A stretch of DNA of 64,000 nt from Oscillospiraceae bacterium (GTDB lineage Bacteria > Bacillota_A > Clostridia > Oscillospirales > Oscillospiraceae): the NCBI GenBank assembly GCA_017459865.1, contig JAFUCD010000027.1:1-64000 (forward strand), given 5' to 3'. Position numbers and translations under genes: made by a program. Numbering within the stretch: the first letter of the stretch is position 1; each line of letters begins with the position of its first letter. A model generated the notes under the pieces. The model saw only the letters and a program-made list of their open reading frames with translations, was not told the DNA's origin and did not search any database. Positions 25,954-34,761 of this stretch are shown here, one piece after another.

Positions 25954-25969
25954 ATTAGCAAAAGCTAAC
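25954..25969. promoter_or_regulatory. Operator palindrome, copy 4
   Basis: ATTAGCAAAAGCTAAC matches the GTTAGC-N4-GCTAAC pattern with one mismatch, about 37 bases upstream of the giant surface protein start and in an AT-rich promoter-like stretch. Confidence 0.78.
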
Positions 25970-26289
25970 CTCTGACAAAAAAGAAATAACTGTCCACAGT
26001 TCGATTGTATTATAGCATCATCTCCTGCGCGGCGCAAGCCATAATTTCAGGCTTCCGGTCTCAGTATTTCAGACTTCACCGAACGCCGCAGGCGCAAAGC
26101 TTTTCGCCCTTTCGCGCAGCGATCGGATCCAACGGCGCCGCCGGACGCGATCTGCCCTCCGGGCGTTCCGGTTTATAGTTGAAAACGATCCAGGGCGAAT
26201 TTGCCCTGGATTTCATAAGATTTTCGTTAGATTTTCGTTTTTGCTGTACGGGAGGGACGGACTGCCATGCGCGGCGTTCGGCGCTTTGT
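25970..26289. other. Intergenic region between surface protein and GH42 gene
   Basis: About 320 bases without a credible gene on either strand. It would hold the promoter of the surface protein and the weak terminator hairpin of the GH42 gene. Confidence 0.6.
26190..26209 (-). terminator. Weak terminator of the GH42 gene
   Basis: CCAGGGC (26190-26196) pairs with GCCCTGG (26203-26209); on the minus strand ATCGTTTTC follows. Stem is short and the T-run is imperfect. Confidence 0.5.
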
Positions 26290-28230
26290 TCAGCGCTCCA
26301 GCAGCACCAGCGCCCCCCATGGCGGGAGCGCGCACGGCGCCCCGGCGGCGACCGTTTCTCCGCTTAGAACGTCCTGCCCTGCGACTGGCGCGGCAAAGCG
26401 CTGCTCCGCGCCGGAGAAGTTCAGAATGAAGTGTAACCCTCCGCGCGTCCGATGCACCAGCGGCCACCGCAGCGCCGTGGGCGCGATCCCCGCCGTCTGC
26501 GCGGCGCGCAGCAGATAGGCCTTGAGCGCTTCGTTCTCCGGCAGGCTGCCAAGATACCACGCGTGTCCGGCGTGATACGCGTTGTGCGTCGCGGCGGCAT
26601 AGCCTCCCCAGACCGGGTGGTCATGGAACGCGAGAATCTCCGCGCCCTCCGGCTCCAGCAGCTCCATCCAGTCGCCGTGTGCATCGCGGGTGAAGCGGGA
26701 ATAGTGCATGCCGAACACCTCCGTCAGTCCATGCGGCTGGCGGTCGTGGCGGATCTTGAGATGCTCGTCGGCAAAGAAGCTGCGAAAGCCCGCGAGGACC
26801 GAGCCGCCGCGCGCGACGAAATCACGCACGCGCCCGATCATCCCGTCCGAGCAGCAGTAGAGCTCCGGGAACACGATCAGATCATATCCGCTCCAGTCCG
26901 TCTCGCGGTCATAGAGCACGTCGCATTCCAGGTTCAGCTCGTACAGCGCCCGGTAAAACGCGCGCACCACATCATTATAGCTCTGATCCTGCCGGGTCGG
27001 GAACCAGCGCATCGCGTGCAGCGCCTCGGGGCTCACGATCATGGCGACGCGGTTTCGCTTTGTCTGTCCGCTCAGCAGCGGGGTGAGTGCGCAAAGATCT
27101 CTGCCGATCTGCGCGACCTCCCGATAGGTCTCGTCCGGCTCGCCGTCGTGACTCAGCACGCCCTTCCAGTAAGATTCGATCCCGTTGTGGATGGAGAGCC
27201 ACGGCCAGTACATCAGCCCGCACGCGCCGGACGCGAAATGCGCCAGCGCCATCAGCCGCAGCTGCCCGGGGTACGGCAGCCAGCCCGTAAAGGCCTGCGC
27301 CTGGCTTTCCAGCACCAGATACGGCGCTTTTTTCAGCGGGCGGATGAGGTCCCCGCCGAAGGCGATCTCCAGCCCCGTGAGCGCGTCGCCCGGCGGGCAG
27401 TAGATGTCCGTCCCGGCAACGGTGAGGTGCTTTGCCGCTTCATAGTCGTTCAGATCCGGCTGCAGTCCGGCCGATCGTCCGCCCTGCTGCTTTTCTCCGA
27501 CAAAGGTTTCCCATTCATAGTCGAAGTTGTGGGTGATGAACTGATCGTCCCGCTTATATTCCCGAACGATCTCCGCCTGCCAGCCGAGGAAGTCCGCGGC
27601 GAGCTCCCTGCGGTATTCCTCAAAGGCGCAGCCGTAGCTGGCGTTCATGGCGACGTCCGGATCCGGAAGCTCCTCGAAGGAGGCCACCGAGCAGCTCCAA
27701 TGGTTCAGTCCGTAGGCGGCGTTCAGCGCCTCGATCGTGCCGAAGCGCGCGCGCAGCCACGCGCGAAAGCCGTCCAGCACGCGCGCGTTGTTCACGCCGT
27801 AGTGCTTGGTCTCGTTGTCGATCTGAAAGCCGACGACATTTTCGTATCCCGCCGCGCGGGAGACGAGCTCGCGGATGATCCGCTCGGCGTAAAGCCGATA
27901 GGTCGGGTTCGTGATGTCCATGTTTTGGCGCGTGCCGAAGGCGTTTTTCCCGAGGATCTCGGGGTCGAGGTCCGCCAGCCACTTCGGGATCGCGTAGGTC
28001 GGCGTGCCGACGATCACGTTCAGACCGTGCCGCGCCGCCGCCTCGATGACGCCGGTGACGTGGGAAAAATCAAACTGTCCGCAGCGCGGCTCGGTCACGC
28101 TCCAGGTGGACTCCGCGATGCGGATCGCGTTCATCCCGGCTGCGCGCATGAGCGCAAAATCGCGCTCCATGCGATCCTCCGGGAGATATTCCTTGTAATA
28201 GGCCGCGCCGAAAATGAGGTTCTTCTGCAT
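26290..28230 (-). CDS. GH42 family glycoside hydrolase
   Basis: A 646-residue GH42 enzyme: a TIM barrel beginning FGAAYYKEYLPEDRMERD, the acid/base region GFQIDNETKHYG (the family pattern is QxDNE), a trimerisation domain with glutamine amidotransferase fold, and a small C-terminal beta domain. No signal peptide, so it acts in the cytoplasm on imported oligosaccharides as a beta-galactosidase or alpha-L-arabinopyranosidase. GGAGAAATGAACC precedes the start. It is the last gene of a minus-strand operon with the GPH transporter and GH5 gene. Confidence 0.92.
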   Translation of the reverse strand: MQKNLIFGAAYYKEYLPEDRMERDFALMRAAGMNAIRIAESTWSVTEPRCGQFDFSHVTGVIEAAARHGLNVIVGTPTYAIPKWLADLDPEILGKNAFGTRQNMDITNPTYRLYAERIIRELVSRAAGYENVVGFQIDNETKHYGVNNARVLDGFRAWLRARFGTIEALNAAYGLNHWSCSVASFEELPDPDVAMNASYGCAFEEYRRELAADFLGWQAEIVREYKRDDQFITHNFDYEWETFVGEKQQGGRSAGLQPDLNDYEAAKHLTVAGTDIYCPPGDALTGLEIAFGGDLIRPLKKAPYLVLESQAQAFTGWLPYPGQLRLMALAHFASGACGLMYWPWLSIHNGIESYWKGVLSHDGEPDETYREVAQIGRDLCALTPLLSGQTKRNRVAMIVSPEALHAMRWFPTRQDQSYNDVVRAFYRALYELNLECDVLYDRETDWSGYDLIVFPELYCCSDGMIGRVRDFVARGGSVLAGFRSFFADEHLKIRHDRQPHGLTEVFGMHYSRFTRDAHGDWMELLEPEGAEILAFHDHPVWGGYAAATHNAYHAGHAWYLGSLPENEALKAYLLRAAQTAGIAPTALRWPLVHRTRGGLHFILNFSGAEQRFAAPVAGQDVLSGETVAAGAPCALPPWGALVLLER

Positions 28231-28243
28231 GGTTCATTTCTCC

Positions 28244-28271
28244 AAAAAGGGGCTGTCGAATGACAGCCCCT
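28244..28271 (-). terminator. Terminator-like hairpin within the GH operon
   Basis: AGGGGCTGTC (28248-28257) and GACAGCCCCT (28262-28271) form a 10-bp stem; the minus strand then reads TTTTT. It sits between the transporter gene and GH42, so it may reduce GH42 expression relative to upstream genes. Confidence 0.78.
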
Positions 28272-28294
28272 GACAATATTGGGTGTTGGAAGGA

Positions 28295-29713
28295 TTACAG
28301 ATCGCTGTGCTCGCTGGTGCCCTTCCACTTGCCTTCCGCGAGATCCTGAACAACGACATCATACTTCTTGTCAAGGTCGAACAGGAACAGGCAGACGCAG
28401 CCGATCACGGTGGTGATCAACGGGACCCAGATGTACGCCCAGCCGAGAGAGGCGGCGGCAGAGGCGGATTCCGGCGCGGCGTCGAAGTTGCCGGCGGAGA
28501 GGATCCAGCCGAGGGCGGCGGTGCCGATACCGGAGCCGACCTTCATCGTGAAGGAGGAAGCGGCGTTGCCCATGCCGATGGCGGCGACGTTGGTCTTCCA
28601 CTGACCGTAGGTGATGGAGTCCTGCAGCAGACCCCACATCGTGGCGGCGCCGAGACCGAAGCCCGCGCCCTTGATGGCGTTGGCGACGAGCAGGAACGGA
28701 ACGTTCTTGCCGGCGACGGCGGTCAGCACATAGGCCAGAGCCGCCAGCAGCATGCCGATCAGGCCGGTCCAGCGCTTGCCGATCTTCTTCATGATGAAGG
28801 GGGCGACCACAAGCATCAGACCGATCTGGAAGATCTGCACGACGCTGGAAATGGTGCCGAAGGCGTTCACATCGCCCACGACGTACTGGACGTAGTAGAA
28901 CTGAGAGCCGAACATCGTGCTCATCATGAAGTACAGCACAAACAGGAAGATAACGACCAGCACCCAGTACTTGTTGGAAACCAGGCTTTTGAGGCTCTCC
29001 ATGACGGAGGGGCCCTTTTCGCCTTCCGCGGGCTCCTGCTTGACGCGCTCCTTGCAGAGGAAATAGGGGATGAGCGTCGCGAGAACGAAGCCGACTGCCA
29101 TGACGATCGCGGCGACCGTCCAGCCCTTCTGCGCGGCATAGAGCATCTCTTCGCCGCCGCCGTTGACGGCCTGTGCGATGCGGGTGAAGACGTTGTTCAC
29201 GAGCAGGGTGCCCGCGGTGGCGAGCATCATGCGGAAGTTGCCCAGCAGACCGCGCTCATAGGAGTCGGTGGTCATGAGACCCTGCAGCGTGGCATAGGGG
29301 ACGTTGTAGCCGGTGTAGAACACCGTGGAGACGAGGTTGTAGGTGATGAATGCGTAGATGAGCTTGCCGGTCGCGCCGAAGTTCGCGGGGATCGTGAACA
29401 TCGCCACTGCGCAGATGCCCATCGGGATGGCCATGCGGATCAGCCACGGGAGGGCCTTGCCGCGCTTGCCGTTGGACTTGTCGACGATGCGGCCCATGAT
29501 GAGGTCGCTCACGCCGTCGAAGATACGGGAGATCGCGAGGATGCTTGCGGCAGCCGCAGAGGGGATGCCCGCCACGCTGACGTAGTACACCAGCAGGAAC
29601 GACGAGATCGCCGTGTAGATCAGGTTGCCGGCAAAGTCGCCCATGCCGTAGGCGATGCGCTCGACCATCGACAGCTTCGCGTTCGGATCAAGCAGTTTGG
29701 GTTGATTACTCAT
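28295..29713 (-). CDS. GPH family sugar:cation symporter (MFS)
   Basis: A 472-residue membrane protein with about twelve helices. It has the family signature early on (YGMGDFAGNLIYTAISSF) and the DLIMGRIVDKSNGKRGKALPW loop between helices 2 and 3, typical of glycoside-pentoside-hexuronide transporters of the MelB type. It would import di- or oligosaccharides or glycosides with Na+ or H+. It is flanked by cytoplasmic GH5 and GH42 enzymes, so hydrolysis of its cargo is intracellular. AAGGAGGAAAGCAATC precedes the start. Confidence 0.92.
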   Translation of the reverse strand: MSNQPKLLDPNAKLSMVERIAYGMGDFAGNLIYTAISSFLLVYYVSVAGIPSAAAASILAISRIFDGVSDLIMGRIVDKSNGKRGKALPWLIRMAIPMGICAVAMFTIPANFGATGKLIYAFITYNLVSTVFYTGYNVPYATLQGLMTTDSYERGLLGNFRMMLATAGTLLVNNVFTRIAQAVNGGGEEMLYAAQKGWTVAAIVMAVGFVLATLIPYFLCKERVKQEPAEGEKGPSVMESLKSLVSNKYWVLVVIFLFVLYFMMSTMFGSQFYYVQYVVGDVNAFGTISSVVQIFQIGLMLVVAPFIMKKIGKRWTGLIGMLLAALAYVLTAVAGKNVPFLLVANAIKGAGFGLGAATMWGLLQDSITYGQWKTNVAAIGMGNAASSFTMKVGSGIGTAALGWILSAGNFDAAPESASAAASLGWAYIWVPLITTVIGCVCLFLFDLDKKYDVVVQDLAEGKWKGTSEHSDL

Positions 29714-29746
29714 GTGATTGCTTTCCTCCTTATATTGTTGATTCGA

Positions 29747-30919
29747 TTATACCGTCGCCGGGAACCAGTTCTGGTCGACGCTCTTTGCCACGTCCCAGCA
29801 GTCCCAGCCGCGCCAGTTGGCCTCGTTCGTGGGATCGAGCAGCATCTTGTAGGTCCAGTAGAAATAGCCGCTGCCCTTCGCCCAGGCGTCCAGATGCGCT
29901 TTCGCGATGGCCATGTAGATCTTCTGCTTGTCTTCGTCGCTGACAGTCTTGCTGTCCGCAAAGTCGATGCCGTTGAGCGAAGACTGACCGCCCTTGGTGT
30001 CCATGCCGACGGCGAGCGAGTTGAAGATGCACCATTCGCCCACGACGATCGGCACATACTCCTGCACCTCGGCAATGTCCTTTTCGTAGACGTCTTTGAT
30101 GTAATTCAGATACCCCTCCAGCGTCTGCTCGCAGCCGTAGGCCTCGGCGACCATCAGATACTGGTGCGTGTCGAGCATGACGTTGCCCTGATACTTCTCC
30201 TGTGTCAGGAAGTCCTTCCAGTCCTTCAGACGGAAGCCGTCATGGAAGACCACGAAAGCGTCGTCCTTGATGTTCGGGTGGATGACGTCATAGGCGCGCG
30301 CATAGAAGCTGCGCAGGAACTCCATCGTGTTCGGCGCGCTGCCGGCGGCGAGCTCCTTGTCGACCGGGGGATAGCGGCCGGGGACGTTCATCGTCGTCCA
30401 CATCGGCTCCGTGATGGGCTCGTTGATCGGCGTGATGCCGAACAGACCCGGACGCTGGCCATAGCGCTTGGCGAGCTTTTCCAGCACGTTCAGCACGAAG
30501 TCGACCTCCTCCGGCGTCTGGCTCCACTTGCACACGCCGCAGATGCCGCCGTTGTCAAAGCCGTTCTGGCTCAGCGGTGCGGTGTGCAGGTCGACGAGGA
30601 CCTGGATGCCGTACTTTTCCGCCCAGTTGAACGCCTTGTCCAGCTCCTCGATGCAGCCGATGAAGGGCTCGCGGTCGCCGAAGATGAAATACGGCACCGG
30701 GATGCGCACGGTGTTGAAGCCCATGCGCTTGATGGATGCGAAGTCGCGCTCGGAGATGTACTCGCTGCGGTGCACCTTGATGCGTGCTTCATAGACCTCG
30801 GGGCTGAGCTGGCGGGGGAGATAGTATTCGTCCTCGGCCGTGGTGCCGTCGAACAGCGCGGGGCTCATCCATTTCTCCAGCACGAGCCAGTTGCCCAGGT
30901 TTACGCCTTTGACATACAT
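29747..30919 (-). CDS. GH5-like exo-beta-glucanase family protein
   Basis: A 390-residue TIM-barrel glycosidase without signal peptide. It begins MYVKGVNLGNWLVLEKWMSP, as in exo-beta-1,3-glucanase-like GH5 enzymes. FGITPINEPITEP contains the acid/base NEP, and PIVVGEWCIFN carries the nucleophile GEW. The RIPVPYF and VLVDLHTAP strands also match. It likely removes sugars from imported beta-glycosides. It is the first gene of the minus-strand operon GH5-GPH-GH42; AAAGGAAG precedes the start. Confidence 0.88.
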   Translation of the reverse strand: MYVKGVNLGNWLVLEKWMSPALFDGTTAEDEYYLPRQLSPEVYEARIKVHRSEYISERDFASIKRMGFNTVRIPVPYFIFGDREPFIGCIEELDKAFNWAEKYGIQVLVDLHTAPLSQNGFDNGGICGVCKWSQTPEEVDFVLNVLEKLAKRYGQRPGLFGITPINEPITEPMWTTMNVPGRYPPVDKELAAGSAPNTMEFLRSFYARAYDVIHPNIKDDAFVVFHDGFRLKDWKDFLTQEKYQGNVMLDTHQYLMVAEAYGCEQTLEGYLNYIKDVYEKDIAEVQEYVPIVVGEWCIFNSLAVGMDTKGGQSSLNGIDFADSKTVSDEDKQKIYMAIAKAHLDAWAKGSGYFYWTYKMLLDPTNEANWRGWDCWDVAKSVDQNWFPATV

Positions 30920-30970
30920 GGGATCGCTTCCTTTCTGTACAATTTATTTGCTCTTTGTATATTAGAGTAC

Positions 30971-31010
30971 AGAAAAAAGCGCCCGGTTTATATCACAAAT
31001 CCGGGCGCTT
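30971..31010 (-). terminator. Terminator of the GH43-AraC gene
   Basis: AAGCGCCCGG (30977-30986) pairs with CCGGGCGCTT (31001-31010); the minus strand continues TTTTCT. It separates the fusion gene from the GH5 operon. Confidence 0.82.
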
Positions 31011-31085
31011 TGGCACGATTTTTAGTTTCGTCGTTTTTTCTACAAATAGCGCAAAAATGTCGAGGTTTTCTTGTGCAGAATGACC

Positions 31086-33512
31086 TCAATTTTCGGCGGC
31101 ATGCCGATGCTGCACGCGATACTGCTTCGGCGTCATGCCGAACCAGCGCTTGAACACTTTTCCGAAATGGCTCTGGGAGGAAAAGCCGAGCGAGACGGCG
31201 ATGTCGTCGATGGGACGGTCGGTGAAAATGAGCTCCTGCGCGGCAAAGCGCGCCTTGCTCCGGCTGATGAATTCCGACAGCGGCAAGCCCTCCTCACGCG
31301 AAAAGAGCTGGGAGAGATAGTCGGGGCTGATGTTCAGCTCCTCCGCCAGACCCGAAACGGTGATCCTGCCGTGGATCCGCTGGCTGATCAGATTCCGGCA
31401 GCGCAGCACGAGCGGGTTCGTGGTCGCGGAGCGGCTGTGCTCGCGCACGGCGATGCAGAATTCCGCCTCTGCCTTTCTGCCCACGGCGTATGCCTGCTCG
31501 GCCGTGCTCTGCGCCTCCACCTGCTGCACAAAGGCGTCGTTCATGGAAAACGCCGCCTCCGGGCTGATGCCGCCGCGGATCGCGCTGCGCGCGGCAAGCG
31601 TGATGACCACGATGGCGAGATCCTTCCAGTTGCGCAGATCATCGTGGCTGAGGACGCCGAGCTTTTCCAGCTCGACCTCGCTGATCGCGCGGTACAGGCC
31701 CTCCAGATCCCCGTTCTGGATGCAGGTCTGCTCGCGCAGCTCCTGGTCATAGGAGTTGTGGGATCTCTCGTTGTCCCGCAGCTCCGTCCGGATCGACTGC
31801 AGACGCCGGCGCAGGTCGGTCTGGTCGGGATCCGAGCCGATGCGCGCCCGGCTGCGCTCGTGCTGCCCCAGCAGCTCCGGCTCCAGATCCCGGTAGAGGA
31901 AGCAGTCGAAGTCCGCGTGCATTTGGTGCATGAGCAGATCGACGCACGCGAGACCGACAAAGGAACCGGTGAATTCACCATACTGGGAGAATTCATCTGA
32001 AAACTCGCTTGTGTCGATCGCAGGGCCGATGTCCTGCCAGTCGGCGCCGTCGGCGGACCAGGAAAACTGCGACGCGCGCCCCTCGATGCGAAGACGCAGG
32101 TGCACCGCGCCGCCGGGGGCGGGGATACGGGAGCCCGGACACTCGGTCTTCTCGCCGTTGCGCACGCGGATGACCGACAGCGCCTCGCAGCCGAGCGTCT
32201 CGCTGCGGTATTTGCGCAGATAGGCGTAGTTCATGTTGTCGTAATAGAGCACAAGTCCCGCGCTGTGGTGGTGCATCTCGGGGGAGAAGTCCATGCGCGT
32301 TTCGATCTCGGCGTTCACGCTCGTGAGCTTGCGCGCCAGAAGGCTGACGCGGTTTTGCGAGGCGAGCGATTCCTGCCCGCGCAGCCGGAGCCAGCCGGGG
32401 CGGGACGTCAGATCGCAGAAGCGCGCGGGCGAGATGCGCGGGGCGTAGTACTGGATGCCGAGCGTTTCGCCGTCAAAATCATCGCGCTCCGGGAGGCGCG
32501 CGACCGGCGCATCCGGCAGCGCGCTGCCCTCCGTGACAGCCTCCGCCAGATTCCCGCCCGAGGCGAGCCGCAGCCAGCCGTCGTCTGTCCAGACCATCTT
32601 CTGCAGCGCGGTCTCGCGCCCGAGCGTGCAGCGCAGCTCCGGCACGAAGGGGCGCGCGCAGAGGTGGGCGAGATACACCTCGCCGAGCGAAGTCTCCACG
32701 TAGCTCCCGTGTCCGCACTTCTGCAGATAGCGGTTGGGATTGTAGTAGCGCGGCTTCAGGTGGTCGGTGTCCGCGCGCTCGTTGCGGTTATCCGAAACCG
32801 AGGTGAGAATGGGGTTTTGCGGATCGCCCTCGTAGGGGCCGAGCACGTTTTTCGAGCGCGCCATGGTCGCGCAGTGGTAATAGCCCGTGCCGCCCTCGGC
32901 GCACATGAGGTAATAATACGCGCCGCGCTTCGTCAGATGCGGCGCCTCGAGACAGCCGCGGTCCGTGCCGCCGCGCCAGATCCGCTGCGGGTAGCCGACG
33001 ACGCGCTTCTGCTCCGGATCGTATTCCACGATGCAGATCTCGCCCGGCTTGTCGTACCCCTCCCGGGTCTCCCAGTCGAGCGACACCAGCCACTTCCGCC
33101 CGTCCGTGTCGTGCAGGAGCGACGCGTCGAAGCCCGCCGAGTGCAGATACACGGGCTCGCTCCACGGGCCGCGGATGTCCGGCGCCGTGATGAGATAGTT
33201 GTCGATGTCAAAATACCGCGCGTTCATGGAGTTCATCACGCCGTACACCACGTAAAACAGCTGATCCTGCTCGCACCAGGTCAGACACGGCGCCCAGACG
33301 CCCTTGGCGGAGGGAAGCCCCCGCAGATCACAGGTTTTTTCATCCGTGAGCACGTGCGTGTACAGCTCCCAATGCTTCATGTCCCGAGAGTGGTACACCG
33401 GGATCCCGGGGAACCACTCGAAGCTGGAAACGGCGATGTAATAGTCGTCGCCCCTCCTGCAGATGCAGGGATCCGCGTGGAAGCCGGTGAGGATCGGATT
33501 GTTCAGTTGCAT
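31086..33512 (-). CDS. GH43 glycosidase fused to an AraC-type regulator
   Basis: An 808-residue fusion. Residues 1-300 are a GH43 five-bladed propeller with its three acidic residues: HADP (base Asp14), FDASLLHD (pKa modulator) and CLEAPHL (acid Glu). Residues about 330-550 look like the GH43 C-terminal beta-sandwich of beta-xylosidases. After a linker (about 560-580) comes the helical middle part usual for Firmicutes AraC regulators (NWKDLAIVVITLAARSAIRGG) and residues 699-808 are two AraC helix-turn-helix motifs ending GMTPKQYR. No signal peptide. Start 33512 follows GGGAGGG. The enzyme replaces the normal sensor domain, so it may sense as well as cut. Confidence 0.88.
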   Translation of the reverse strand: MQLNNPILTGFHADPCICRRGDDYYIAVSSFEWFPGIPVYHSRDMKHWELYTHVLTDEKTCDLRGLPSAKGVWAPCLTWCEQDQLFYVVYGVMNSMNARYFDIDNYLITAPDIRGPWSEPVYLHSAGFDASLLHDTDGRKWLVSLDWETREGYDKPGEICIVEYDPEQKRVVGYPQRIWRGGTDRGCLEAPHLTKRGAYYYLMCAEGGTGYYHCATMARSKNVLGPYEGDPQNPILTSVSDNRNERADTDHLKPRYYNPNRYLQKCGHGSYVETSLGEVYLAHLCARPFVPELRCTLGRETALQKMVWTDDGWLRLASGGNLAEAVTEGSALPDAPVARLPERDDFDGETLGIQYYAPRISPARFCDLTSRPGWLRLRGQESLASQNRVSLLARKLTSVNAEIETRMDFSPEMHHHSAGLVLYYDNMNYAYLRKYRSETLGCEALSVIRVRNGEKTECPGSRIPAPGGAVHLRLRIEGRASQFSWSADGADWQDIGPAIDTSEFSDEFSQYGEFTGSFVGLACVDLLMHQMHADFDCFLYRDLEPELLGQHERSRARIGSDPDQTDLRRRLQSIRTELRDNERSHNSYDQELREQTCIQNGDLEGLYRAISEVELEKLGVLSHDDLRNWKDLAIVVITLAARSAIRGGISPEAAFSMNDAFVQQVEAQSTAEQAYAVGRKAEAEFCIAVREHSRSATTNPLVLRCRNLISQRIHGRITVSGLAEELNISPDYLSQLFSREEGLPLSEFISRSKARFAAQELIFTDRPIDDIAVSLGFSSQSHFGKVFKRWFGMTPKQYRVQHRHAAEN

Positions 33513-33595
33513 GACAGCGTCCCTCCCATGCCTGCTTTTGCGCAAATTATAGCGCCTGTGTTTTACAAAATCAAGGGGCATGAAAAAGTTTTTTC

Positions 33596-33624
33596 TTTAC
33601 CCGGGACGGCGGTAGCGGTATAAT
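33596..33624 (+). promoter_or_regulatory. Promoter of the AraC gene
   Basis: TTTACC (33596-33601) and TATAAT (33619-33624) with 17 bases between, in the divergent region shared with the GH43-AraC gene. Confidence 0.75.
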
Positions 33625-33650
33625 CGGTTCAGCAACAAGGAGGTGGGCGT

Positions 33651-34580
33651 GTGAAGCAGCTCGAGATCGTACAGCACCGGCAGATCGACGGCCTGAGCCT
33701 GTTTTTTGACACCGTGGAATACCGCACGGCCCACTTTCACCCGGAGTGGGAGCTCATCTGGGTCACGGCGGGCACGCTGTTCGTCCGCTGCGAAACGCTG
33801 GACGCCGTCGGCGGCAGCGGCGACCTTTTTCTGTTCCGCCCCGGACAGCTCCATGAGTTTTACGGCCGCGAGGGGGCGGCGACGTTCCTCTGCCTGCAGC
33901 TGCGCCCGGAGGCGTTCGGCGGGCTGTTTCTGGAGCTTGAGCGGCTGGTGCCGGAGGACTTCTGTCTCAGCCGCCAGCTGCCGGATGCAGCGCAGCGCGA
34001 TGTCCGCGCCGCCCTGCTGGAGATGACGGCGGCGTACCTCGACCGTCCGCCGCTGTATGCCCTTTCCTGCGTGAGCGAGACCGGGCGGCTCCTGCGCGGG
34101 CTTCTCAGCGCCATCCCGTGCCGCAGCGTCACGCCCGAGGAGCGCTCCAGCACCGACCGCCGCAACGCCCGTCTGCGCAGGCTCATCCGCTTTGTGGATG
34201 AAAACTATATGCACAAGATCCGCCTGTCGGATTTCGCCGGGCAGGAGCAGTGCTCGGTGAGCTATCTCTCCCGTTTCGTGAAGGCCGCGCTGAACCAGAG
34301 CTTTCAAGATTATGTAAACTTCGTTCGTTTCCGCAGCGCCTGCCGCATGATCGCCGCCGGCGGGATGCGCATGCTGGATGTGTGTGAGGAGGCGGGCTTC
34401 TCGGATTATCGTTATTTCTCCGCCGCGTTCAAAAAATACAGCGGCATGACGCCCGAGGAATACAGCCGGCGGGGCGCGATCTCCGCCGAGCTCCCGCAGC
34501 AGCAGAGCCTCCATTCCGTGGAGCGTTTCTACACCCGCGAGGAGAGCAAAACGCTGTTGCAGACGCTTCGCCCGGACTAA
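33651..34580 (+). CDS. AraC family transcriptional regulator
   Basis: A 309-residue regulator with an N-terminal cupin sensor (about residues 15-85: HFHPEWELIWVTAGT, LFRPGQLHEFYG) and two C-terminal AraC helix-turn-helix motifs (IRLSDFAGQEQCSVSYLSRFVK and MLDVCEEAGFSDYRYFSAAFKK). It starts with GTG at 33651, decided by AAGGAGG seven bases upstream. Divergent from the GH43-AraC fusion and upstream of the pentose operon, so it likely responds to a pentose or oligosaccharide and controls one or both. Confidence 0.9.
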   Translation: MKQLEIVQHRQIDGLSLFFDTVEYRTAHFHPEWELIWVTAGTLFVRCETLDAVGGSGDLFLFRPGQLHEFYGREGAATFLCLQLRPEAFGGLFLELERLVPEDFCLSRQLPDAAQRDVRAALLEMTAAYLDRPPLYALSCVSETGRLLRGLLSAIPCRSVTPEERSSTDRRNARLRRLIRFVDENYMHKIRLSDFAGQEQCSVSYLSRFVKAALNQSFQDYVNFVRFRSACRMIAAGGMRMLDVCEEAGFSDYRYFSAAFKKYSGMTPEEYSRRGAISAELPQQQSLHSVERFYTREESKTLLQTLRPD

Positions 34581-34761
34581 TCCGGGCGAGGCGTCTTGCT
34601 GTTTTCACCAAATTGAAGGCTGTGGAATGCTGCAAAACGCCAAAAACCTGAAAAGGTCAAATTTGTCTAATCAAAACGCCTGATTTGTACTGGATTATTT
34701 GTGTAGCAGGCTTTTATAATGAAAACAAAGTAAAATCAAATTCAAGTGGGAGGCGATCTCC

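Noticed and set aside
28283..31153. Long plus-strand frame opposite the GPH transporter and GH5 genes
   Set aside because: It spans two clear minus-strand genes and their spacer; no start signal and no domain.
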